From Bacillota bacterium (GTDB taxonomy: Bacteria > Bacillota > Clostridia > Peptostreptococcales > Anaerovoracaceae): a DNA stretch of 8,086 nt. The notes below the pieces were generated by a model, which saw nothing but the letters and a program-made list of their open reading frames with translations, did not search any database and was not told the origin of the DNA. The position numbers were made by a program, and so were the translations under genes. This document shows positions 1-6,622 of the stretch, piece by piece. The stretch's first letter is position 1, and each line of letters opens with the position of its first letter. The DNA is taken from contig JAFWDF010000134.1 of NCBI GenBank assembly GCA_017534025.1, positions 1 to 8,086 on the forward strand, in the 5' to 3' direction.

Positions 1-318
1 CATATACGCCCGCGGCATCTCCGTGATAAAGTCCATGGAATCCCGGAGTCCGCGAACCATGGAATTGATCCCGTTTTTTTCCATATACTCTGCCAGAAGA
101 CCGGAGAACCGCACTACCGTTACATTGGAAATGCCTGCGTCCCGGACAGCCTCTTCAATCAGAGTAATCCGTTCCTTTGCTGAGAGCAGCGGATTTTTAC
201 TGGAATTCGTCGCCACAGCCACAACGAGCTCGTCGCAGAGTCTGGACGCTCTTTTAATAATATCGAGATGTCCCAGGGTCAGTGGATCAAAAGTCCCCGG
301 ATACATGAATTTTTTCAT
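1..318 (-). CDS. coaD: Pantetheine-phosphate adenylyltransferase (partial, C-terminus beyond left edge)
   Basis: CoaD transfers AMP from ATP to 4'-phosphopantetheine to give dephospho-CoA, the penultimate step of coenzyme A synthesis, in the cytosol. The visible 106 residues cover about two thirds of a protein usually near 160 residues. Seen: the nucleotidyltransferase motif GTFDPLTLGH at residues 8-17 (the TxGH form of the HxGH signature), the conserved lysine in NSSKNP (K41), and VRGLR at 88-92, where the arginines bind the nucleotide and phosphates in known CoaD enzymes. The segment after VRGLR, usually close to DFEYE, reads DFITE here. The ATG at 318 directly follows the rsmD stop codon. 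An AGGAGG at 327-332, inside the last rsmD codons, sits 8 bases upstream, so the start is secure and translation is probably coupled to rsmD. The reading frame is still open at position 1; the gene is cut only by the window edge. Confidence 0.96.
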   Translation of the reverse strand, partial: MKKFMYPGTFDPLTLGHLDIIKRASRLCDELVVAVATNSSKNPLLSAKERITLIEEAVRDAGISNVTVVRFSGLLAEYMEKNGINSMVRGLRDSMDFITEMPRAYM

Positions 319-867
319 TTACTTTTCCTCCTGCTCAAAGACCGATATACCAATCTTGCCGTATCTGCGGTCCCGGATTTTCCGGAATCCGGCAATCTGA
401 TCCGGCATGGAATCATGGCTGTCATGCTCTGCCACGACAATTCCTCCTTCCGGAAGAATTCCGGAATCGCGCAGCAGCTGCATACATTCGGTCAAGAGAC
501 CTGTCCTGTATGGAGGATCAAGGAATACGATATCCGCAGTGTCGTGAATGCGGCTCAGCGCAGAGGCATGATCCGAACACAGAATAACCGCCCGGTCTTC
601 CACGCCGCAATGATGGACGTTTTCCCGGACAAGGGCAATACTGCGCCGGTCCTTGTCGACAAAATAGGCCCGTTTTGCGCCCCGGCTGATGGCCTCCAGC
701 CCGAGACTGCCGGTACCGGCGAACAGGTCTACTACCACACTGTCCTGAAGGTACGGCATCAGCATGCTGAAAACCGCTTCTTTTACTTTATCCGTGGTGG
801 GACGAACACTGTCGTCCTTTGGCGTAACGAGCTTTCTGCCCTTCAATTCCCCCGCTATGATTCTCAT
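319..867 (-). CDS. rsmD: 16S rRNA (guanine(966)-N(2))-methyltransferase RsmD
   Basis: RsmD uses S-adenosylmethionine to methylate N2 of G966 of 16S rRNA during assembly of the small ribosomal subunit. The protein is 182 residues, close to the family's usual 180-200. Seen: the N-terminal MRIIAGELKGRKL opening typical of the family, RPTTDKVKEAVF at 22-33, the SAM-binding glycine motif DLFAGTGSLGLEA at 47-59, the catalytic FLDPPY at 115-120 (the DPPY of N-methyltransferases), and a C-terminal RRYGKIGISVF ending. The frame is open back to a GTG at 894 and an ATG at 879. I chose the ATG at 867 because the family starts there and GGAG lies 6 bases upstream; the ATG at 879 has a GGAG only 3 bases away. 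The stop codon abuts the coaD ATG, and rsmD-coaD is a common Bacillota pair. It probably has its own promoter at 913-921. Confidence 0.95.
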   Translation of the reverse strand: MRIIAGELKGRKLVTPKDDSVRPTTDKVKEAVFSMLMPYLQDSVVVDLFAGTGSLGLEAISRGAKRAYFVDKDRRSIALVRENVHHCGVEDRAVILCSDHASALSRIHDTADIVFLDPPYRTGLLTECMQLLRDSGILPEGGIVVAEHDSHDSMPDQIAGFRKIRDRRYGKIGISVFEQEEK

Positions 868-873
868 GCGTAA

Positions 874-877
874 CTCC
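874..877 (-). promoter_or_regulatory. Ribosome binding site deciding the rsmD start
   Basis: GGAG lies 6 bases before the ATG at 867. It favours this start over the in-frame ATG at 879 (GGAG only 3 bases upstream) and the GTG at 894 (no purine-rich site seen). The RsmD family opening MRIIAG agrees with it. Confidence 0.6.
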
Positions 878-912
878 ATGATCTCCAGATACACACAATT
901 TTACTGACTAAC

Positions 913-942
913 ATTATAACATGTATTTCACTTAAATAGAAA
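913..942 (-). promoter_or_regulatory. Extended -10 promoter for rsmD-coaD
   Basis: On the minus strand TGTTATAAT occupies 921-913: a perfect TATAAT hexamer with the TG of an extended -10 element one base upstream. No good -35 box is present. At 17-18 base spacing the best matches are TTCTAT (936-941) or TTTCTA (937-942), about half of the TTGACA consensus, as is often seen with extended -10 promoters. Transcription would begin near 905, leaving a leader of roughly 38 bases before the rsmD ATG at 867. The surroundings are the only clearly AT-rich stretch in the window, and the site lies between a probable terminator and rsmD. Sigma-A-type recognition is inferred. Confidence 0.7.
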
Positions 943-969
943 TAATATCCGCTATTTCTGTTAAGAAAT
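938..969 (-). repeat. Three copies of a 6-base inverted/direct repeat upstream of rsmD
   Basis: On the minus strand ATTTCT (969-964) is followed after 4 bases by its reverse complement AGAAAT (959-954), and after 10 more bases by ATTTCT again (943-938). The outer pair of the last two extends to 7 bases (AGAAATA/TATTTCT at 953-959 and 938-944). The last copy overlaps the weak -35 region of the rsmD promoter. It could be an operator with three half-sites, or a chance pattern in AT-rich DNA; no regulator gene is nearby. The repeat itself is certain, its function is not. Confidence 0.4.
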
Positions 970-974
970 TATCT

Positions 975-996
975 AAAAAAGCAGGTTTGTCCTGCC
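975..996 (-). terminator. Probable intrinsic terminator after recG
   Basis: About 20 bases past the recG stop, the minus strand reads GCAGG (995-991), loop ACAAA, CCTGC (985-981), then six T (980-975). A sixth G-U pair (996 with 980) is possible. The 5-bp stem is GC-rich but short, so read-through is likely to some degree. A competing stem GCCGG (1015-1011) with CCGGC (998-994) would disrupt it; this may be coincidence. Position and T-run support termination of the operon that ends with recG. Confidence 0.65.
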
Positions 997-1015
997 GGAC
1001 TGCCTGTTCACCGGC

Positions 1016-3043
1016 CTACAGACCGATATTTCCGCCTTCGTCAAACTGCCGGAGCGCCCTTTCCCTGACGGCACGGTGTTCCGGAAGCTGCAGTTCCGGA
1101 TCCAGACGGAACATTTCCTCTGCATCCTCCTTCACTGCATCATATATTTTTCCATAGGCAAGAATATTCGAAAGGAAAAGCTGCGGCACTCCATGCTGAC
1201 GGGTTCCCATCAGATCCCCCGGGCCCCGCATCTCGAGATCTTTTTCCGCGATGGCAAAGCCGTCTGTGGTGGACGCCAGTACCTCTGCCCGTTCCTTTCC
1301 CAGCTGCGATTTTTCGTCTGTCAGAAGAAAACAATAGGACTGTTTCTCACTTCTGCCCACCCGGCCCCGCAGCTGGTGCAGCTGCGCCAGCCCGAAGCGT
1401 TCCGCGTTCTCTATCACCATTACCGTGGCAGACGGAACATTAATACCAACCTCGATGACCACCGTAGCGGCCAGTATACGAAGAGCGCCCCCGGAAAAAG
1501 CATGCATGACGGCATCCTTTTCCGCCTGCTTCATACCGCCGTGCACCAGGCCGGCCGGATAATCCGGAAACCGTTTCTGCAGGGCAGCAAACATTTTTTC
1601 CGCGGACATGGCATCGACGCTTTCGGAATCCGCGATCAGAGGCGCGACAAAATACGCCTGCTCACCCGCCTGCAGGCGCTGTTCCACCTGCCGCATGACC
1701 CGTTCCCGGGATTTCAGGCTGACCGCCTTCGTAATCACCGGTTTCCTGCCCACGGGCAGTTCATCGATCACCGACAGATCCAGGCCGTTGTAAAGCACTG
1801 CTGCCAGACTGCGGGGAATCGGTGTCGCGGTCATGACCAGCGTATCCGGATTCCTGCCCTTGGACGCCAGGCCGACTCTTTGTTTTACACCGAAACGGTG
1901 CTGCTCATCGGTTATGACAATCCCCAGGTCGGCAAATTCAACCTCCTTCTGGATCAGAGCATGTGTTCCCACTGCAATATGAACCGTTCCGTCCGCCAGG
2001 CCGGCCAGTGTTTCCGCACGCTGTTTCCGGTCCATGCCGGAAGCAAGGAAACCGACCCGCAGCCCCGTATCCCGGAACAGCTCCAGAAAATCTTTATAAT
2101 GCTGGGACGCCAGCAGCTCTGTCGGAGCCATGAAGGCTCCCTGGCAGCCGTTCTTTGCCGCTTTATATAACACCGAAGCCGCCACGGCGGTTTTTCCGGA
2201 GCCGACATCACCCTGCAGCAAACGCTGCATCTGCATGTCTGATTCCATGTCCCGCTCAATTTCCTCCAGCACTCTTTTCTGTGCACCGGTGAGAGGAAAA
2301 CCCAGAAAGGATGCAAACTCGCGGATATAATCGTCATGCGGATAGGCGATCCCCCGGATCCGTCCGGAAGAACGGCCGGTCAGAAGATGCAGTCCGCTCT
2401 GGAAAAGAAACAGTTCTTCATAAACAAGGCGGTATTTCGCTGCTGCATAGGATCTCCGGTCGGCCGGGAAATGCACGTTCCGCAGAGCGGCTGCTCTGCC
2501 TGCGATCCGGCGTTTCTCCAGGATATCCGGCGGCAGTACTTCCGCCAGTTCTTCCTGTTCCGCCAGAACAGCCTCCGCAATGTTCCGCAGATCTTTCTGC
2601 GTAATGCCCTTTGCCGTGCGGTATACCGGCAGGATGCGCCGCACCGCCTGTTCCTGTGGTTCAAAAGACCCCGGATGCACCATCTGCAGTGTGCTGCCGC
2701 TCTTCGTTACTTTTCCGTAGATATTGTAAAGCTCTCCGGTTTTAAAAGAAGAAGCCATATAGGATGCCCGGAAAAACACGATTTCCAGGCTCCCCGTCGC
2801 GTCCTCCGCCAGGATCTTCACCATACCGCCCCGTCTGCCGGGCCGGCCGCGCAGTATTCTCCGGACCACCACACTGACATAATAAGACCCGCCCGGCTGC
2901 AATTCGGCCACGGGCGTGATCCGGGTGCGGTCTTCGTAGGACACCGGGTAATATTCCAGCATGTCCTCTGCGGTTTCAATCCCAAGCCCGGCCAGTAAAG
3001 CCAGCTTCTTTGTTCCGATCCCCCGAATGTCCGATAATTCCAT
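1016..3043 (-). CDS. recG: ATP-dependent DNA helicase/translocase RecG
   Basis: RecG is a superfamily 2 double-stranded DNA translocase that rewinds stalled replication forks and processes Holliday junctions and R-loops. At 675 residues it is the usual Bacillota size. Seen in order: an N-terminal helical part opening with MELSDIRGIG, an OB-fold wedge region around residues 50-130, Walker A GDVGSGKT (278-285), DEQH box (379-382), motif III TATPIPR (405-411), motif V-like VVIEVGINVP (528-537), motif VI QLRGRVGR (557-564) and the RecG-specific translocation motif with RGPGDLMGTRQHG (606-618). All key residues appear intact. The ATG at 3043 overlaps the upstream stop codon by one base (TAATG), and a GGAG lies about 11 bases upstream, so initiation is probably coupled to the Asp23-family gene. 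It is the last gene before a probable terminator. Confidence 0.98.
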   Translation of the reverse strand: MELSDIRGIGTKKLALLAGLGIETAEDMLEYYPVSYEDRTRITPVAELQPGGSYYVSVVVRRILRGRPGRRGGMVKILAEDATGSLEIVFFRASYMASSFKTGELYNIYGKVTKSGSTLQMVHPGSFEPQEQAVRRILPVYRTAKGITQKDLRNIAEAVLAEQEELAEVLPPDILEKRRIAGRAAALRNVHFPADRRSYAAAKYRLVYEELFLFQSGLHLLTGRSSGRIRGIAYPHDDYIREFASFLGFPLTGAQKRVLEEIERDMESDMQMQRLLQGDVGSGKTAVAASVLYKAAKNGCQGAFMAPTELLASQHYKDFLELFRDTGLRVGFLASGMDRKQRAETLAGLADGTVHIAVGTHALIQKEVEFADLGIVITDEQHRFGVKQRVGLASKGRNPDTLVMTATPIPRSLAAVLYNGLDLSVIDELPVGRKPVITKAVSLKSRERVMRQVEQRLQAGEQAYFVAPLIADSESVDAMSAEKMFAALQKRFPDYPAGLVHGGMKQAEKDAVMHAFSGGALRILAATVVIEVGINVPSATVMVIENAERFGLAQLHQLRGRVGRSEKQSYCFLLTDEKSQLGKERAEVLASTTDGFAIAEKDLEMRGPGDLMGTRQHGVPQLFLSNILAYGKIYDAVKEDAEEMFRLDPELQLPEHRAVRERALRQFDEGGNIGL

Positions 3044-3426
3044 TACAATTCAATCTCCAGCTGCCGCCTGCCGATTTTTTTCGATTTCACGCCGGTGATG
3101 GTCATGGCCAGTGCATTCACTTCCAGACCGGTCACTTTGCGCACATTTTCCCGGATGGCCGGCCCCAGCTCCTTCTCCAGGGAATGGATGCTGGTTCCGA
3201 AACGGATGACTACATAGAACCGGATATCGACCTTCCCGTCCTCAGTTTCCTCCACTTGGATGAAGCTCAGATGTTCTTTCCCTGTATTGCCGACCTTCAG
3301 AAGCTTGCCTCTCTGGTTGGAGAACAGTATTCTGCCGCCGAAGGACCTGGCCGTTTCCGTAACGACTCTCGCAACCACATTTTCCGTCAGGGAAATGCCG
3401 CCCCTCTCATTTTCAAAATGAATCAA
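3043..3426 (-). CDS. Asp23/Gls24-family (DUF322, YloU-like) protein
   Basis: This 127-residue protein matches the Asp23/Gls24 family by its short length, the opening ENERGGISLTENVVARVV, and the C-terminal half with IRENVRKVTGLEVNALAMTITGVK, which resembles the family's conserved ending. Family members include the abundant membrane-tethered Staphylococcus Asp23 and B. subtilis YloU; their biochemical role is poorly defined, with links to envelope stress and fatty-acid kinase operons. There is no signal peptide or membrane segment. The frame is open to a GTG at 3435, but that codon lies inside the Shine-Dalgarno sequence. I chose the TTG at 3426, which stands 8 bases after it. Immediate neighbours are miaB (21-base gap) and recG (1-base overlap). 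In many Bacillota a DAK/fakA gene follows this one; here it does not. Confidence 0.85.
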   Translation of the reverse strand: MIHFENERGGISLTENVVARVVTETARSFGGRILFSNQRGKLLKVGNTGKEHLSFIQVEETEDGKVDIRFYVVIRFGTSIHSLEKELGPAIRENVRKVTGLEVNALAMTITGVKSKKIGRRQLEIEL

Positions 3427-3429
3427 AGA

Positions 3430-3440
3430 GATCACCCTTT
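3430..3440 (-). promoter_or_regulatory. Extended Shine-Dalgarno sequence that sets a TTG start
   Basis: The minus strand reads AAAGGGTGATC here. Its GGTGATC (3436-3430) is a 7-base match to the complement of the 16S rRNA 3' end, in register with the end of the ideal AAGGAGGTGATC. The register places the initiation codon about 8 bases after the core, which is TTG at 3426. The in-frame GTG at 3435-3433 is part of the site itself and has nothing suitable upstream. Confidence 0.65.
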
Positions 3441-3447
3441 CAACGGT

Positions 3448-4776
3448 TTACACCAGTTCTCCGAAGAGACTGAATGTCTTCGCTTCCGTAATGCGAACGT
3501 CTGCCAGTTCTCCGGCCCTCGCCGGATTGCAGCGGAAATTCACGAGCTTGAAAGTATCCGTCCTGCCGGAACAGATGCCGTCGCCGCCCCTGGCACTCGG
3601 GCCTTCAATGAGAATTTTCTCCACCCTGCCCTGATAGGCCAGATTTTTTTCTGCAGTAATTGCATTGAGCGCCTCTACCAGACGGTCAAACCGCCGGTGC
3701 ATCACTTCCTCCGGAACCTGATCCGGATACTTTGCCGCCGGCGTACCATCCCGCACGGAATACAGGAAGGTGAAGGCGGAATCAAACTGTGCTTTCCGCA
3801 CCAGATCCATGGTCTCTTCAAAATCCTCTTCGGTTTCCCCCGGGAAGCCGACGATGATATCCGTGGTAATGGCAATGTCCGGCGCCGCTTCACGAAGTGC
3901 CGCGACCGTCTCCAGATAGCCTTCTTTTGTATAATGGCGATTCATTTTTTTAATGAGACGGCTGCTGCCGGACTGTACCGGCAGGTGAATGTGATGACAG
4001 AGCTTCTCACAGTCACGGAAAGCCCCGATCAGGCGGTCCGGCACATCCTTCGGATGAGACGTCATGAACCGGATGCGCTCAATCCCGTCCACTTCATTCA
4101 CACGATAAAGCAAATCCGCAAAATCCGTATCGAAACGATCCGCTTTTCCGTAGGAATTGACATTCTGCCCGAGCAGCGTCACTTCTCTGACGCCGTCCGC
4201 CGCCAGACTGCGGATTTCCTCCAGAATCGCCTCCGGCTGCCGGCTTACTTCCCGGCCTCTGGTATACGGGACGATACAATAGGTGCAGAAATTATTGCAG
4301 CCATTCATGATATTCACGAAGGATTTGAACGGATATTTCCGGACGGACGGAAGCCCTTCCGCGATGTGCTCCCGGGCTTCACTTACGGACATTGCCTGCC
4401 GGCCCTCTGCCAGACGGCGGCGGAGCAAAGACGGGAATTCATCGATATTCAAAGTCCCGAAAATGATATCTACCCAGTTGTACTTCTCCCGGATTTTCCG
4501 GATGACCGGCTCCTGCTGCATCATACAGCCGCAGACCGCAACAATGGAATCCGGATTCTTTTCCTTGATCTTTTTCATGACGCCCAGCTGCCCGAAAAAC
4601 CGGTTGTCCGCATTTTCCCGGACACTGCAGGTGTTCAGAACAATGACCCCGGCGCCGTCCCGCTCTAGGGCAGGCACGAAACCCTCCTGCTCCAGCATGC
4701 CGGCGATGGTCTCCGAATCCCTTTCATTCATCTGGCACCCGTAGGTCTGTATAAAATATGTTTTGTTATCTGCCAT
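3448..4776 (-). CDS. miaB: tRNA-2-methylthio-N6-dimethylallyladenosine synthase MiaB
   Basis: MiaB is a radical-SAM methylthiotransferase that converts i6A37 to ms2i6A37 in tRNAs reading codons that begin with U. The 442 residues show the full architecture. The N-terminal MTTase domain carries the three auxiliary-cluster cysteines C14 (TYGCQMN), C50 (NTCSVRENA) and C84 (CGCMMQ). The radical-SAM core has the CxxxCxxC motif at C160, C164 and C167, followed by VPYTRGRE. A C-terminal TRAM domain from about 378 contains GRTDTFKLVNF. The IVPYTRGRE and NTCSVRENA signatures fit MiaB rather than MtaB or RimO. The ATG at 4776 is 14 bases after the exporter stop codon; the purine-rich AAGAAAGAG 7 bases upstream is a weak Shine-Dalgarno, so translation may lean on the upstream gene. 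In many Bacillota miaB precedes mutS; here the Asp23-family gene and recG follow. Confidence 0.96.
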   Translation of the reverse strand: MADNKTYFIQTYGCQMNERDSETIAGMLEQEGFVPALERDGAGVIVLNTCSVRENADNRFFGQLGVMKKIKEKNPDSIVAVCGCMMQQEPVIRKIREKYNWVDIIFGTLNIDEFPSLLRRRLAEGRQAMSVSEAREHIAEGLPSVRKYPFKSFVNIMNGCNNFCTYCIVPYTRGREVSRQPEAILEEIRSLAADGVREVTLLGQNVNSYGKADRFDTDFADLLYRVNEVDGIERIRFMTSHPKDVPDRLIGAFRDCEKLCHHIHLPVQSGSSRLIKKMNRHYTKEGYLETVAALREAAPDIAITTDIIVGFPGETEEDFEETMDLVRKAQFDSAFTFLYSVRDGTPAAKYPDQVPEEVMHRRFDRLVEALNAITAEKNLAYQGRVEKILIEGPSARGGDGICSGRTDTFKLVNFRCNPARAGELADVRITEAKTFSLFGELV

Positions 4777-4790
4777 AACTTCGCTCTTTC

Positions 4791-6620
4791 TTAAACCGCT
4801 GCAAACTGAGAATTATACAGTTCCGCATAAAAACCGTTTTTCTGCAGCAACTCCGTATGTGTACCCTGCTCCACGATGTCGCCTTCCTTCATGACCAGAA
4901 TCCGGTCGGCATTGCGGATCGTGGAAAGCCGGTGCGCAATAATGAAACTGGTCCTGTTTTCCATCAGGCGGTCCATGGCCTTCTGGATCAGCTCCTCCGT
5001 ACGGGTATCCACCGATGAGGTCGCTTCATCCAGAATAAGTATCTTACGGTCCGCCAGAATGGCCCTGGCAATGGTCAAGAGCTGTTTCTGCCCCTGGGAA
5101 ACATTCGTCGCTTCCTCATTTAATTCCATATCATATCCGCCCGGCAGGGTACGGATGAAATGGTCCACCAGGGCGGCATCGGCCGCCTGCTCCACTTCCG
5201 CATCCGTGGCATCCGGCCGTCCGTACCGGATATTTTCCCGGATCGTGCCGCGGAACAGCCAGGTATCCTGCAGTACCATAGCAAACTGATCGCGCAGCTC
5301 GTGGCGGTCATAATCCCGGATATCCTGACCCTCCAGGGTAATGGAACCCGCGTCCACGTCATAAAAACGCAGCAGCAGTTTCACAATCGTTGTCTTGCCG
5401 GCGCCGGTCGGTCCGACAATGGCAATTTTCTGTCCCGGAGTAACCTGTACACTGAAATCATGGATGACCGGCTGCTCCGGATTGTATCCGAACGCCACAT
5501 GAGAAAACCCGATGTTTCCCTTCACATCCTCCGGCCGCACCGGATGCTCCGCCACTGCCGGCTCTTCTTCTTCACTCAGGAATTCAAAAACCCGTTCCGA
5601 AGCCGCCGTCATGGACTGCAGCTGATTAATAATCGTTGCCATCTGCTGAATCGGCTGCGTAAGATTTTTCACATACTGAATAAATGCCTGAATATCACCG
5701 ATCCCGATGATGCCCCGGATAGCCAGCGCGCCGCCGGAAATAGCCACTGCGACGTACCCCAGATTGCCGACAAAGATCATCATCGGCTGCATCAGTCCGG
5801 ACAGGAACTGGGATTTCCAGGCGGAACGGAACAGGATATCATTGGTTTCATCAAAATCCCTGAGTACCGCATCCTCCCGGCTGAACGCCTTGATGACCAG
5901 ATGTCCGCCGTAGTCTTCCTCTACCTGGCCGTTGACCTTTCCGAGGTACTCCTGCTGCGCCCGGAAATACGGCTGTGAACGTTTTACTACAATGCTGATC
6001 AGAAGAATCGAGATCGGGATTACACAAATCGCAATCAGAGTCATTAACGGAGAAATGGTCAGCATCATGACCAGAACGCCGATCAGGGTTACCAGAGACG
6101 TAATGATCTGGACCAGACTCATGTTCAGCCCCATGCCGATAGTATCCACGTCATTGGAAATACGGGACAGAATGTCTCCGTAGCTCCGGGTTTCGAAATA
6201 CTTCATCGGCATGCGGTTGATTTTGGCGGTAATGTCCCTGCGCAGCGCGAAGCAGATCCGGTTGGTCACCGATGTCATCAGCCATCCCTGCAGGAAGTTC
6301 ATGGCACTGCTTAGAACATAAATCGCCAGTGTAATGAGCAAAATCTTACCGATATATGTAAAATCTATACCCCCGGTTCCAGCGATCTTCCGCATCAGGC
6401 CGTCAGCCAGCGCATTGGTTGCCTGCGCCATGACTTTCGGGCCGATTACGGCGAATACGGTGGAACCGACCGCCATGAGCACGACGGCAATCAATGTAAA
6501 TTTATATCTCGCTATATGAGCCAGAAGGTGTTTCAATGAACCGGAAAAATTCTTCGGTTTTTCGCCGGTTCCGATCGGACCGCGCGCCGGACGGGCTCTG
6601 CGGGTTCTCTGTTCCGCCAT
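4791..6620 (-). CDS. ABC exporter half-transporter, subunit B (catalytic-site subunit of a heterodimer)
   Basis: A type IV exporter half-transporter of 609 residues: a basic N-terminal tail (RTRRARPARGP), six membrane segments between about residues 40 and 330, then one nucleotide-binding domain. Seen in the NBD (numbered from the ATG at 6620): Walker A GPTGAGKT at 403-410, Q-loop in VLQDTWLF (Q451), signature VSQGQ at 507-511 instead of LSGGQ, Walker B ending LDEATS with the catalytic glutamate E532, and switch histidine H563 (IIAHRLST). A non-canonical SQGQ signature with an intact Glu and His is typical of the second subunit of LmrCD, BmrCD and TM287/288-type multidrug exporters. The substrate cannot be told from sequence. 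A GTG at 6626 is in frame, but AGGAGG at 6628-6633 fits the ATG at 6620 (7-base spacing). The gene starts 2 bases after its partner's stop. Confidence 0.93.
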   Translation of the reverse strand: MAEQRTRRARPARGPIGTGEKPKNFSGSLKHLLAHIARYKFTLIAVVLMAVGSTVFAVIGPKVMAQATNALADGLMRKIAGTGGIDFTYIGKILLITLAIYVLSSAMNFLQGWLMTSVTNRICFALRRDITAKINRMPMKYFETRSYGDILSRISNDVDTIGMGLNMSLVQIITSLVTLIGVLVMMLTISPLMTLIAICVIPISILLISIVVKRSQPYFRAQQEYLGKVNGQVEEDYGGHLVIKAFSREDAVLRDFDETNDILFRSAWKSQFLSGLMQPMMIFVGNLGYVAVAISGGALAIRGIIGIGDIQAFIQYVKNLTQPIQQMATIINQLQSMTAASERVFEFLSEEEEPAVAEHPVRPEDVKGNIGFSHVAFGYNPEQPVIHDFSVQVTPGQKIAIVGPTGAGKTTIVKLLLRFYDVDAGSITLEGQDIRDYDRHELRDQFAMVLQDTWLFRGTIRENIRYGRPDATDAEVEQAADAALVDHFIRTLPGGYDMELNEEATNVSQGQKQLLTIARAILADRKILILDEATSSVDTRTEELIQKAMDRLMENRTSFIIAHRLSTIRNADRILVMKEGDIVEQGTHTELLQKNGFYAELYNSQFAAV

Positions 6621-6622
6621 AC

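Noticed and set aside
868..894. Longer rsmD versions starting at GTG 894 or ATG 879.
   Set aside because: The added residues do not match the family, which begins at MRIIAG, and the binding-site spacing is poor at both upstream codons.
868..1015. A possible small RNA, riboswitch or small gene in the recG-rsmD gap.
   Set aside because: The 148 bases are accounted for by a terminator, an AT-rich promoter and a leader of about 38 bases. No open frame with a binding site and no recognisable riboswitch fold was seen.
1076..2170. A long plus-strand open frame antisense to recG.
   Set aside because: It has no recognisable motif and a low-plausibility composition, and it lies wholly over the helicase domain of an intact RecG.
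3010..4668. A plus-strand open frame of about 550 codons antisense to miaB, the Asp23-family gene and the start of recG.
   Set aside because: The minus-strand genes here have clear conserved motifs throughout. The plus frame has no recognisable domain, is rich in Arg, His, Phe and Pro as expected from reading codon complements, and crosses two gene boundaries. It is a by-product of codon bias in GC-rich genes.
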